This document shows positions 1-7,713 of a DNA stretch of 64,000 bases, one piece after another. The notes beneath the pieces were generated by a model, which saw nothing but the letters and a program-made list of their open reading frames with translations, did no database searches and had not been told where the DNA came from. The translations under genes were made by a program, and so were the position numbers. Origin of the DNA: JARRKC01 sp037388505 (GTDB taxonomy: Bacteria > Acidobacteriota > UBA6911 > RPQK01 > JAPXNP01); NCBI GenBank assembly GCA_037388505.1, contig JARRKC010000015.1, positions 45,912 to 109,911 of the forward strand, read 5' to 3'. How positions within the stretch are numbered: position 1 is the first letter of the stretch; the number at the start of each line of letters is the position of its first letter.

Positions 1-893
1 GTTTGATAACCCAGTTGCTGCGCTCTCTCGCGGGCCGTGGTGACGGCAAGAAGATTGTTCCCGATGATGGCGTTCCAGGTTCGGTCGAAGACGGGGTCAC
101 CTTCCTTGGGCGTCTCTTCGATATCACCGTGAAGACCCATCTCCAGCCGCTGTCGGACAGTCCGGGGCAGTTCACTCTCGATGCCGTACTTTTCAATGAT
201 CCGCCAACAATCCCGAAAGGTGCTCCCGTCCGGCACGGTCGGGCCCGACGCAATGCTGTCCAGGTCGTCGCCGACGACATCCGACAGGATCAGCGAAACG
301 AGCGTGGCGGGAGAGGCCCATCGTGCCAGGTTCCCCCCCTTGACCCGCGAGATATGTTTTCGGATCGCGTTGATTTCATGGATGGTGGCGCCGCAGCGCA
401 GGAGGATCTGTGTCGTCTCCTGCTTTTCATCGAACCGAACCCCTTCGGCCGGGCAGGGAAGCAGAGCCGAGCCACCCCCGGAAAGCAGACAGAGCACCAG
501 GTCCCGCTCCGAGGTCTGCGCGAGCAGATCCAGGATTCTCCGGGTACCCTCCAGGCCCGCCGCATCCGGTATGGGGTGACCGGCCTCGACGATCTCGATG
601 GATTCGACGGGGGCGCCGTGACCGACTTTTACGTTGATGCAGCCCCCGGTGATGCGATCTCCGAGCAGGTTCTCGACCGCCAGCGCCATGGAGCCGGAAG
701 CCTTTCCGGCCCCGATTACGAAGATTCGCTCGAACGCATCCAGATCGAAGGAGCGGTCTTGTACGACCAGATGACTATTCTGGAGGTGAAGTTGGGATTC
801 GATGACTCTGATCGGGTCGACGGCGCGCAGGGCAGCCTGGAAGATGCCAACGGCGTCCTCGCGCAGTCTATCGAGATTCTCCTGATTTGGCAT
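1..893 (-). CDS. Glycerate 2-kinase (MOFRL/DUF4147 family), C-terminus beyond the window
   Basis: The minus strand reads open from an ATG at 893 to the window edge, giving the first 297 residues. They contain the family's glycine motif IGAGKASGSMA (about residues 60-70), LLSGGGSALLPCPAEG, the run ATIHEINAIRKHISRVKGGN and the motif SDVVGDDLDSIASGPT, all typical of glycerate kinases that phosphorylate D-glycerate at C2 in the cytosol (serine-glyoxylate or hydroxypyruvate metabolism). The C-terminal MOFRL domain, where much of the catalytic cleft lies, should be in the missing 120-150 residues. The start follows the family N-terminus. The opposite strand also has a long open frame, but it matches nothing and is the shadow of this gene. 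Function by family knowledge; TtuD hydroxypyruvate reductase is an older name for the same family. Confidence 0.88.
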   Translation of the reverse strand, partial: MPNQENLDRLREDAVGIFQAALRAVDPIRVIESQLHLQNSHLVVQDRSFDLDAFERIFVIGAGKASGSMALAVENLLGDRITGGCINVKVGHGAPVESIEIVEAGHPIPDAAGLEGTRRILDLLAQTSERDLVLCLLSGGGSALLPCPAEGVRFDEKQETTQILLRCGATIHEINAIRKHISRVKGGNLARWASPATLVSLILSDVVGDDLDSIASGPTVPDGSTFRDCWRIIEKYGIESELPRTVRQRLEMGLHGDIEETPKEGDPVFDRTWNAIIGNNLLAVTTARERAQQLGYQ

Positions 894-904
894 GGTCGTG
901 TAGC

Positions 905-1034
905 TCACTGCCCGTCGTGGTTCGCCACCGGCGTCGTGCCTTCGTAGTGCATCCCCGTCAAGGGTCAGGTCGTCTTCACCACAACGACACTGCGCCTTCC
1001 ACGCGGTGTGCCGTCGTGTCGTCGTGGTCCACCG
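905..1034. repeat. Degenerate copies of the CACCACGACGGCAC repeat family
   Basis: The gap between the kinase start and the next gene holds at least two diverged copies of the 26-bp unit that is tandemly repeated at 2459-2687. One is on the plus strand at about 974-995 (TTCACCACAACGACACTGCG). One is inverted at about 1004-1033, containing GTGCCGTCGTG. A further CGTCGTGGTT match lies at about 907. No coding frame is convincing here. Confidence 0.45.
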
Positions 1035-1092
1035 CCACCGTCAAGCTGGCATGGTGCAGTGGCTGAGAGGCCAAGGAGTCCGTCCTACTCTC

Positions 1093-1434
1093 CTACTCCT
1101 TGAAGACCTCTTCGATGACATCCAGGGCGAAGCGGGCCGAAACCGTCGCCGGGCCGCCACCCATTTCGATCCCCACATCGATCGCCTCCAGGACCTCGGC
1201 TTTGCTCGCACCGGATCGGGCCGCCTGTTCGATATGCCACTGCATACAGGATTCGCAGTCGATCACCAGCGAGATTCCAACTGCGATCAACTCCTTGTAT
1301 CTCTTCTCGAGCGCTCCGTCACTGTAGGCCGCCTTCTCCATTTCCAGAAAGGCCTCGTAGACCGGGGATTCCAAGTTGAGAAGTCGGGTGTGGGCTTCTT
1401 TTCTCTTTCGCGCGATCTCTTTGAGCTTTTCCAT
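1093..1434 (-). CDS. Carboxymuconolactone decarboxylase / AhpD-like protein
   Basis: This is a 113-residue protein of the alkylhydroperoxidase D / carboxymuconolactone decarboxylase fold. The redox core DCESCMQWHIEQAARSGAS carries CxxC (Cys60, Cys63) and the partner His67, which in the family gives thiol-based peroxidase or disulfide-reductase activity; most small members have no known substrate. The ATG at 1434 has a good ribosome site (AGAAGGAG about 7 bases upstream). The frame continues upstream to 1635, but that extension is basic, low-complexity and overlaps the next gene, so it is not coding. It lies downstream of the dienelactone-hydrolase-like gene on the same strand, with a gap of 79 bases, so co-transcription is likely. 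Confidence 0.85.
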   Translation of the reverse strand: MEKLKEIARKRKEAHTRLLNLESPVYEAFLEMEKAAYSDGALEKRYKELIAVGISLVIDCESCMQWHIEQAARSGASKAEVLEAIDVGIEMGGGPATVSARFALDVIEEVFKE

Positions 1435-1513
1435 CGAGGCACTCCTTCTCCGAATTGATGGAAACAAATCTGCAAGCTTCAGATCCGGAGTATACGGTCC
1501 GCCCCGGACATGT

Positions 1514-2377
1514 CTATGTGCCGAGGTACTGCTTGAAGAAGGCAACGGTCCTCGTCCAGGCGTCCTTCGCGGCCGCCGGCTGGTAGCGGTTGCCCGACGG
1601 ATTGGCAAAGGCGTGCGATGCTCCAGGATAGACATGGATGTCGACGGTCTTCCCGAGAGCCTTCAGTTCGCTTTCCATCTCGCGAACCTGTTCGACCGGG
1701 ATGCCCGTATCCTCGGCTCCGTAGAGGCCCAAGATCGGCGTTTGTATCTTCTCGAGCTGATCGGAATCGGTGACCGGACGACCGTAGTACACGACGGTCG
1801 CGTCAATTTTGTCACCCAGCAGGATGGCCGTGTTCAGGGACCAGCCACCGCCGAAGCACCAACCGATCGTCCCGACTTTCTTGATCCCCTGCTTTTCGAT
1901 CAGGAACTGATAGGCCTGACGAAGGTTCGAATCGGCGGCCGAAGGGTCCTGCATGGCGGCCTGCATCAGCTGCTGGGCCTGCTGTGGGTCGTCGGCTGAT
2001 CTTCCGCCGTAGAGGTCCACGGCCAGTGCGACGTAACCCTGCCCGGCCAGCTTGTCGGTCATGGTTCGGATGTTGTCGTTCAAACCCCACCATTCGTGGA
2101 TCACGATGATCCCGGAGGTCGTCTCGCCCTGCTTCGGCCGAGCCAGGTAGCCCTCGACGGACTTGCCCTCGACCGTCGCATAGGTCACCTGTTCATTCGT
2201 GACGTCGACGCCGGAAGTCTCCATCGAGGCGGCGCCCGGCACCGGGGCGTCCTGCGCGTGCTCGCGAGCCATCCGCTCGGTGTATTCCTGGTCGGACATT
2301 TGGTTCCGACCGCATCCGCTGCAGAGCAGAACGGTTCCCAACAGAGTCATTACAGTGAACTTCAAAGCCAGGTCCAT
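1514..2377 (-). CDS. Dienelactone hydrolase family lipoprotein
   Basis: This is a 287-residue alpha/beta hydrolase of the dienelactone hydrolase (DLH) family. The catalytic triad is visible: nucleophile Cys174 in GTIGWCFGGGWS, Asp223 in LYGAEDTGIP and His255 in YPGASHAFANP, with the strand-helix segment IIVIHEWWGLNDN near residue 90. The first 22 residues are hydrophobic and end in LLCSGC, a slightly irregular lipobox, so the enzyme is probably anchored in the cell envelope at Cys22, unlike cytosolic DLH of chlorocatechol pathways. The ATG at 2377 is preceded by AAGGAGG at 8 bases. The substrate cannot be inferred; nothing nearby belongs to an aromatic-degradation pathway. Confidence 0.87.
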   Translation of the reverse strand: MDLALKFTVMTLLGTVLLCSGCGRNQMSDQEYTERMAREHAQDAPVPGAASMETSGVDVTNEQVTYATVEGKSVEGYLARPKQGETTSGIIVIHEWWGLNDNIRTMTDKLAGQGYVALAVDLYGGRSADDPQQAQQLMQAAMQDPSAADSNLRQAYQFLIEKQGIKKVGTIGWCFGGGWSLNTAILLGDKIDATVVYYGRPVTDSDQLEKIQTPILGLYGAEDTGIPVEQVREMESELKALGKTVDIHVYPGASHAFANPSGNRYQPAAAKDAWTRTVAFFKQYLGT

Positions 2378-2458
2378 GCTGTAGCCTCCTTGCCCGTAAG
2401 TGGTGCTGAGAAGAAGGGGTAACGTTGATTGCGATTATAGCGCTCGGACCACGATGCC

Positions 2459-2687
2459 GGATTCACCACGACGGCACGGCGCTGGGATTCACCACGACGG
2501 CACGGCGCTGGGACGCACCACGACGGCACGGCGCTGGGATTCACCACGACGGCACGACGCTGGGACTCACCACGACGGCACGGCGCCGGGACTCACCACG
2601 ACGGCACGGCGCTGGGACTCACCACGACGGCACGGCGCTGGGATTCACCACGACGGCACGGCGCTGGGATTCACCACGACGGCACGC
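2459..2687. repeat. 26-bp tandem repeat, about nine units
   Basis: The unit GATTCACCACGACGGCACGG plus CGCTGG recurs every 26 bases; the core CACCACGACGGCAC starts at 2464, 2490, 2516, 2542, 2568, 2594, 2620, 2646 and 2672. Units differ by single substitutions (ATTC, CGC, ACTC; GCGCTGG, ACGCTGG, GCGCCGG). There are no unique spacers, so it is not CRISPR. Because 26 is not a multiple of three, all frames stay open for stretches, creating repeat-encoded peptides on both strands that are artefacts. The last two units run into the 3' end of the membrane-protein gene at 2645-3028. Related units occur at 905-1034 and about 50735-50845. Confidence 0.95.
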
Positions 2688-3028
2688 CCGATGACGAAGT
2701 ATGTCGGCTGCAGCCAGGAGCCCAGACCGATCCAGTAGACCTGCAGGATGATCCACAGTGTCAGGAAGATACCCAGAGCCAGTCCCACTTCTCCTGCGCG
2801 CCGCCACCCCCGAAGCGATGCGACGGATCCGGCGAGACTCCCAAAGCCGTTGACAATCATCAGAATGAGCCCGGGTATGAGGAAATTCGAAAAAGGCGTC
2901 CCCTCGAGCCATTCAAGTCGGAAACGAAGGCTGGCCCCGGAAGGATCCATGACGAGCCCCAAACCCGCCGGCACCGCACCAATTCCGACCAGAAGTTGCA
3001 GAATGCCCAGCCACTTTCTTGCCCGCAT
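2645..3028 (-). CDS. Small membrane protein with repeat-derived C-terminus
   Basis: This is a 127-residue protein starting MRARKWLGILQLLVGIGAV at an ATG at 3028. It has about four hydrophobic segments (approximately residues 6-27, 47-68, 77-94 and 93-112) and matches no family that I recognise. The last dozen codons (AVVVNPSAVPSW) are read from the 26-bp tandem repeat, so the native stop codon was probably lost or replaced when the array expanded; the native protein may have ended shortly after LQPTYFVIG. The open frame extends upstream to 3238, but that part is basic and not membrane-like, so the internal start is preferred. It is transcribed away from the promoter region of the 3276 gene. 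Confidence 0.6.
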   Translation of the reverse strand: MRARKWLGILQLLVGIGAVPAGLGLVMDPSGASLRFRLEWLEGTPFSNFLIPGLILMIVNGFGSLAGSVASLRGWRRAGEVGLALGIFLTLWIILQVYWIGLGSWLQPTYFVIGRAVVVNPSAVPSW

Positions 3029-3237
3029 GGCAACGAGGTTATTCCGTGCGGGTACGCAACGGCAAGTAGGAAAGCGCGAAAACGACCGAAGAGTCACCCG
3101 GATCTCCAGAGAAAGGAAAGATCGCGAGTTGCCATTCTTCCTCGTCCGTAGCGACGTGCTCACGCAGAGAGAGAGGATCCCTTGTTTTCGCGGATTGGCC
3201 GAGGTGTGACACCGTTGTGACCGGGATCCGCCGCACA

Positions 3238-3266
3238 TTGCTGTGACGTCAAATGTCGTTTATAGT
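3238..3266 (+). promoter_or_regulatory. Candidate sigma-70-type promoter
   Basis: TTGCTG (3238-3243) and TATAGT (3261-3266) are separated by exactly 17 bases, close to the sigma-70 consensus. The expected transcription start would be near 3273, only a few bases before the ATG at 3276, so the message would be almost leaderless; no clear ribosome site precedes that ATG. It lies between divergent genes. Seen by eye only. Confidence 0.4.
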
Positions 3267-3275
3267 GTGGCCTAC

Positions 3276-3521
3276 ATGCGCGGTTTTGGAAGAGCGTTCA
3301 CGTTTGTTCTCGCTTTCTTGGCGGCCTTTCTTTTGATGAGCCGAAACGCCAGTGCCTATGTCGACCCCGGCACCGGAAGCTATGTGCTTCAGATGATCGT
3401 GGCCGGTATCGCCGCGGCCGGGTTTACCCTGCGCCTGTTCTGGGGGCGCCTGAAGTTGTTGTTCAAGAAGTCTGCGAGTAAAGCCTCCGGTGAGAGTGAG
3501 TCCCCTGGAGAAATCGACTGA
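3276..3521 (+). CDS. Small membrane protein with YVDPGTGS motif
   Basis: This is an 81-residue protein. A signal or first membrane segment (about residues 3-25) ends at ASA, followed by the motif AYVDPGTGSYVLQMIVAG, a second membrane helix (about 33-52) and a basic, polar tail. Short proteins with this YVDPGTGS motif are, as I recall, often found beside sulfatase-like and methyltransferase genes for envelope glycans, which is exactly the context here; their role is unknown. An ATG at 3243 is in frame, but the ATG at 3276 gives a proper signal segment. The gene overlaps the next one by 32 bases if that uses its GTG, which points to translational coupling. Confidence 0.7.
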   Translation: MRGFGRAFTFVLAFLAAFLLMSRNASAYVDPGTGSYVLQMIVAGIAAAGFTLRLFWGRLKLLFKKSASKASGESESPGEID

Positions 3522-4914
3522 ATTGCGTCTGGGGGCATCATTTCGTGATCCCAGCGGACATCTGTTTCGAGACGGAGATCGTCTGTTTCGACAGGTCAAT
3601 GACTGTTTCCGGGATTCCTACGATCTCCTGATAGGTTCAGGGCTCTACCGGAAACTGAGTCAGGACGGTCGACTGATCCCCCATGAGGAGGTGGAGCATC
3701 CCGGAACACGTGTGGAGGGGGTCTACAGGATACTCGAGCCGGAGAAGTTGCCTTTCATCTCCTATCCCTACGAGTGGTGCTTCGGACAGTTGAAGGATGC
3801 CGCTCTGCTGACCCTTGAGATCCAGCAGGCTGCGTTGGCCCATGGGCTCACTCTGAGGGATGCCAGCGCCTTCAACGTTCAGTTTCGGGGTTCAGTTCCA
3901 GTCTTTATCGACACGCTGTCCTTCGGGCCCTACAACGAGGGTGAGCCCTGGGTTGCCTACCGCCAGTTCTGCCAGCATTTCCTGGCGCCGCTGGCCTTGG
4001 CGTCGCGGTGCGACGTCCGTCTGTGCGCCCTGTTGCAGCGACATCTCGACGGTGTCCCTTTGGACCTCGCCAGCCGTCTTCTGCCCGCTCGCACTCGTCT
4101 CAACCTCGGCTTTCTGACCCATCTTCACTTGCACGCCCGGTCCCAACGGCGGTGGGAAGGGAAGCAGATTGAGAAGCCTCGGCCGGTGAGCCGTCGCGGT
4201 TTGCTCGGGATCCTGAGTCACCTCGAGCGAACAGTCCAAAAGCTCCATTGGAAGCCTTCTTCGACGGTTTGGACCCGATACGACAACCAGACAAGCTACT
4301 CCCAGCAGGCAGCGCAGGAAAAGAGGGGGATCGTCTCCCGTTTCGTGGAGCGCGTTGAGCCACGAATGGTCTGGGACCTGGGAGCGAACAGGGGTGATTT
4401 TGCGCGTCTGGCGGCTGCGCGGGGCGCTGTCGCCGTGGGTTTCGAGTCGGATCCGGCCGTAGTGGAAGCGACCTATCAGACTTCGAAGGAACGGGGAGAC
4501 AACACTTTTCTGAGCCTGTGCATGGATCTTTCGAATCCCAGTCCGGCGCTGGGATGGATGCACCGTGAACGCGATTCCCTGACTCAGCGCGGACCGGCGG
4601 ATCTGCTGCTGGCGCTGGCCCTCGTTCACCATCTGGCTATCGGAAACAACGTACCCTTGCCCCAGGTCGCGGAGATGCTCGCCGGCCTGGGTGAGAGTCT
4701 CGTGATCGAATTCGTCCCCAAGGAAGATCAACAGGTCCAGCGTATGCTGGCGTCACGCGAGGACATCTTCTCCGACTATTCGGTCGAATGCTTCGAACAG
4801 GCTTTTCGTGCGTACTTTGACGTGCTGGAGAAGGAACGAATTCCCGACAGCGTGCGCACCGTGTACTTGATGAAGCGCAAGCAGGTGCCGATTCGGACTT
4901 CCGCGACGACTTGA
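3490..4914 (+). CDS. SAM-dependent methyltransferase, NoeA-like
   Basis: This 474-residue protein has an N-terminal region with the conserved stretch LRDASAFNVQFRGSVPVFID (about 117-136), resembling the nodulation protein NoeA family, then a class I methyltransferase domain with motif I WDLGANRGDFARL (about residue 295) and the downstream LALALVHHLAI. In characterised NoeA-like proteins the context is glycan or lipid modification; the substrate here is unknown. The start is uncertain: GTG at 3490 overlaps the previous gene by 32 bases, and TTG at 3523 directly after that gene's TGA gives MRLGASFRDPSGHLF with GGAG upstream. It is followed 13 bases later by the sulfatase-like gene, so the three genes from 3276 are very likely one operon. 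Confidence 0.8.
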   Translation: MRVSPLEKSTELRLGASFRDPSGHLFRDGDRLFRQVNDCFRDSYDLLIGSGLYRKLSQDGRLIPHEEVEHPGTRVEGVYRILEPEKLPFISYPYEWCFGQLKDAALLTLEIQQAALAHGLTLRDASAFNVQFRGSVPVFIDTLSFGPYNEGEPWVAYRQFCQHFLAPLALASRCDVRLCALLQRHLDGVPLDLASRLLPARTRLNLGFLTHLHLHARSQRRWEGKQIEKPRPVSRRGLLGILSHLERTVQKLHWKPSSTVWTRYDNQTSYSQQAAQEKRGIVSRFVERVEPRMVWDLGANRGDFARLAAARGAVAVGFESDPAVVEATYQTSKERGDNTFLSLCMDLSNPSPALGWMHRERDSLTQRGPADLLLALALVHHLAIGNNVPLPQVAEMLAGLGESLVIEFVPKEDQQVQRMLASREDIFSDYSVECFEQAFRAYFDVLEKERIPDSVRTVYLMKRKQVPIRTSATT

Positions 4915-4927
4915 GAGAACGAGGCAC

Positions 4928-6820
4928 ATGAGCAAAAAGGACCCGAACGCAGAACCCCGTTCCGACTGGATTGCCCTGGCCGCGATCAGCGTGCTGGTCG
5001 GTTTTGGCTATGTATTTCTCGAGTGGCTGTTCGTCGCGACCAAGCCTTCCTTCATGTCCTCTCTGCCTTGGGGCCAGAGACTGCATCTCCTCCTGGAAGC
5101 GGGTTTACCCTTCATGGTTTTCGCCCTCGTGCCCTGCCTGATTGCGGGGGCGCTGGCACACGCAGTCCGCGTGAGATGGGTTCGTCGCGGGTTGGTCATT
5201 CTGGCGGCGATGGTGCCCGGTCTGATGATTGCGGTACTGGCCACCCTCATGTTCGACAACTTCACGCTGACGGTCTTCGACTTTGGGATCCGGGGCGCAT
5301 CCGGGCATCGCAAATGGTTCTACGACTTTGTGTTCCTCGCCGTGTTCGCAGTGGCATCCGGATCGATCTGGAAGGCGGCCCGACGGCCGAGTCGATGGTC
5401 TAAGCCTCCGGCCAAGATCGCTGCTGCGTTGGTCTTTCTTGCGTCGGCCGGAGTCGTCACCCTCTCGATCCCGGGAAGAGAGGAATCTGCAACAGGCGTG
5501 ACGGCGCCGGACAGGCGGGGCGCATGGCCGAACATCGTGATCTTGGGCAGCGACGGCCTGGCTGCGATGAATACGAGCCTCTACGGCTACGAGCGTGAGA
5601 CGACTCCCTTCCTGAAGGAACTCGCACAGGAGGCTCTCGTTTGTGACAATGCGTTCTCGAATGCTTCCCACACCGGAGCTTCGCTCGTCTCGATGCTTTC
5701 CGGGAAGCTGCCTACCGAAACTCGTGTGATCTATCCTCCCGACATCCTGCACGGCAAAAATGCTTACCAGCATCTTCCGGCGATCTTGAGACAGTTCGGC
5801 TACCACAGTATTCAGATCAGTATGAGGTTCTATGCCGACGTGTTCGATCTGAACATGCGTCACTCCTTCGACGAGGTCAATTCGCGCAGCCTCGAGGCGG
5901 GGACCTTGCCTCCCGTGTTTGTCTCTCTGTTCGGTCAGGACGTGTGCTTTTTCCTTGAAACGATGGCGGATCGGGTCGGGTCCAGAGTATTGCACCTGAC
6001 CGGAATCCGACCGATGGTCGACGTCTTTGCCGAGGTGGCTCAGGCCAAGTCGCCGGTGGCCCATCACGATTCCGAGAGGCTGAGCGAGTTGTTCGATTTC
6101 ATCGATTCGGCCGGGGAGCCGTTCTTCGCTCAGGTGCATCTCATGAAAACCCACCCTGGAGGATTCCACCCCAGCCGAAGACATTTCTCGCACGAGGGCA
6201 GTGATCCGAAATCGGTAGACGCGTACGACGACTGCATCCTCGAGTTCGACGGGAGGGTGCGACAATTGGTGGACTTCCTTCGTTCCAGGGGTCTGTTCGA
6301 GCACACCATCCTCGTCATCTATTCGGATCATGGGCCCCGATTCGTCACCAATCTCCGCGTGCCTTTGCTCTTTCGTTTTCCCCGGGGAGAACATTCCGGG
6401 CACATCCACTCGAATGTGCAACTCACCGACGTGGCGCCGACCCTTCTGGACGAACTGGGCTTGGAGAAGCCGGGATGGATGTCCGGACAGTCGCTCCTGC
6501 GGGGAGAACCCGACAGGTTTCGGCCGATTTTCAGCGTATTGCGTGTTTTGGGATCCGCAGTGAAGAAGCAAGGACTCTGGCGGCTGGAGGGAGCGAGTCT
6601 GTCCCCGCCATTCTTCTCACTGGGGAGGGTGACCGTCGTCGTCTGCAATGAGTGGTACTCCCTCAATCTGGCACGGCGACTCGAGAGAGGCGGACTGATC
6701 GAACATCATTCCTCCCCCTGCAGCCCGGATGAACTGCCCAGTCCGCAAGAGGAACGATCGATGATTGTCGATCACCTGCGGTCCGTGGGTTACGACGTCA
6801 GTTCGCTTTCAGAACCTTGA
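4928..6820 (+). CDS. Membrane sulfatase / LTA-synthase-like phosphotransferase
   Basis: This is a 630-residue alkaline-phosphatase-superfamily protein. Five hydrophobic segments (about 13-35, 58-79, 88-108, 130-147 and 163-182) precede a large extracytoplasmic domain beginning NIVILGSDG. Visible metal and catalytic elements are Asp209 in LGSDGLAAMN, the likely nucleophile Thr249 in NASHTGASLVSMLSG, and the late metal motif VIYSDHGPRF near residue 467. There is no CxPxR formylglycine motif, so the nucleophile is threonine as in LtaS and phosphoethanolamine transferases, which makes a phosphotransferase or hydrolase acting on envelope glycan or lipid more likely than a true sulfatase. A second usual metal-binding run is replaced by TNLRVPLLFRFP. 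Start: ATG at 4928, 13 bases after the methyltransferase. Confidence 0.8.
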   Translation: MSKKDPNAEPRSDWIALAAISVLVGFGYVFLEWLFVATKPSFMSSLPWGQRLHLLLEAGLPFMVFALVPCLIAGALAHAVRVRWVRRGLVILAAMVPGLMIAVLATLMFDNFTLTVFDFGIRGASGHRKWFYDFVFLAVFAVASGSIWKAARRPSRWSKPPAKIAAALVFLASAGVVTLSIPGREESATGVTAPDRRGAWPNIVILGSDGLAAMNTSLYGYERETTPFLKELAQEALVCDNAFSNASHTGASLVSMLSGKLPTETRVIYPPDILHGKNAYQHLPAILRQFGYHSIQISMRFYADVFDLNMRHSFDEVNSRSLEAGTLPPVFVSLFGQDVCFFLETMADRVGSRVLHLTGIRPMVDVFAEVAQAKSPVAHHDSERLSELFDFIDSAGEPFFAQVHLMKTHPGGFHPSRRHFSHEGSDPKSVDAYDDCILEFDGRVRQLVDFLRSRGLFEHTILVIYSDHGPRFVTNLRVPLLFRFPRGEHSGHIHSNVQLTDVAPTLLDELGLEKPGWMSGQSLLRGEPDRFRPIFSVLRVLGSAVKKQGLWRLEGASLSPPFFSLGRVTVVVCNEWYSLNLARRLERGGLIEHHSSPCSPDELPSPQEERSMIVDHLRSVGYDVSSLSEP

Positions 6821-6857
6821 ACCTTGAACCCCTCTCAATCTGCGATATCTTGAGATA

Positions 6858-7667
6858 GTGCCCAACTACGTCATCGGGGATGTCCACGGCTGTTTTGCGA
6901 CGTTTCAGGCGCTCCTCGAGAAGATCCGCTTCCAGCCGGAGACGGATCGGCTCTGGTTTGTCGGCGATCTGGTCAACAAGGGGCCGGACTCCGTCTCAAT
7001 GCTTCGGTGGACCTACGAACACAGAGATGTCGCACAGGTCGTGCTCGGCAACCACGATCTCCATCTTCTCCGGGTCTATCTTGGCCTGAGAGAAGCGAAG
7101 AGCAGTGATCGTCTCGACGAAGTCCTCACCGCAAGGGATGCACCGAAGCTGATCGACTGGTTGCAGCGCTGCCCGCTGGTCCTCGAGGTCGACGGCAGTC
7201 TGGTGGTCCACGCGGGAATCCTGCCTGTCTGGGGCATCGATCAGACCGTCTCGCTTGCCCGCAGAGTCCGAAAACGGTTGGGAACAAAGCCCAGACAGAT
7301 TCTATCGATGAAGAACGGACGGCCTGAGCTCGACTGGATGTCGCCTCAACTGACCGGGGCTCTCCGCGTGTTCACTGCGGTCCGCTGCTGTGCCGGTCCC
7401 TCGATCCCGGACTTCGCCTACACCGGACCCCCTGAGAAGGCGCCGACCACCCTCAAACCCTGGTTTTCTTTTCCGTCCATCAACGACGCAGGCCGGACCT
7501 TTCTCTTCGGGCACTGGGCCGGGCTCGGCCTTCGGATCGAACCCCACGCCGTCTGCCTCGACAGCGGCTGCATCTATGGCGGTCCACTGAGCGCCTGGCA
7601 TATCGAAGATCGGCGGATCTTCCAGGTACCAAATCAGAACGAGAGCGTGCCGATGGGGGATGAGTAG
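6858..7667 (+). CDS. apaH: Symmetrical bis(5'-nucleosyl)-tetraphosphatase
   Basis: This 269-residue metallophosphoesterase has the PPP-family motifs in order: GDVHGC (residues 7-12), FVGDLVNKGPDS (about 34-45), VVLGNHDLHLLR (about 62-73), and LVVHAGILP, followed by FLFGHWAGLG near the C-terminus. ApaH hydrolyses Ap4A to two ADP and also removes Np4 caps from RNA. The length matches the E. coli enzyme (about 280). The start is GTG at 6858, giving MPNYVIGDVHGC. The gene is 37 bases downstream of the sulfatase-like gene on the same strand and convergent with the ATP-grasp gene. Confidence 0.93.
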   Translation: MPNYVIGDVHGCFATFQALLEKIRFQPETDRLWFVGDLVNKGPDSVSMLRWTYEHRDVAQVVLGNHDLHLLRVYLGLREAKSSDRLDEVLTARDAPKLIDWLQRCPLVLEVDGSLVVHAGILPVWGIDQTVSLARRVRKRLGTKPRQILSMKNGRPELDWMSPQLTGALRVFTAVRCCAGPSIPDFAYTGPPEKAPTTLKPWFSFPSINDAGRTFLFGHWAGLGLRIEPHAVCLDSGCIYGGPLSAWHIEDRRIFQVPNQNESVPMGDE

Positions 7668-7673
7668 GAAGCT

Positions 7674-7713
7674 CCGGTTCTCCCGTCCTCCGGTTCTCCC
7701 GTTCTCCCCTTCT
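7674..7713. repeat. Copy of the (T/C)CTCCCGT octamer element
   Basis: Between apaH and the convergent ATP-grasp gene lies CCGGTTCTCCCGTCCTCCGG followed by TTCTCCCGTTCTCCCC, a short run of 8-base CTCCCGTT/CTCCCGTC units. The same element heads the 123-bp repeats at 38751 and 45483, and occurs at about 48671-48708. It is not a plausible terminator. Confidence 0.7.

Noticed and set aside
3..947. Long plus-strand open frame over 1-947
   Set aside because: Shadow of the minus-strand glycerate kinase, whose motifs (SGGGSALL, SDVVGDDLDSIASGPT) are clear and which runs off the window edge.
2459..2687. CRISPR-like array
   Set aside because: Units are contiguous 26-mers without unique spacers, so a tandem repeat.
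5105..6571. Minus-strand open frame of 488 codons
   Set aside because: Lies entirely under the sulfatase-like gene and has no family motif; composition reflects the GC-rich complementary strand.
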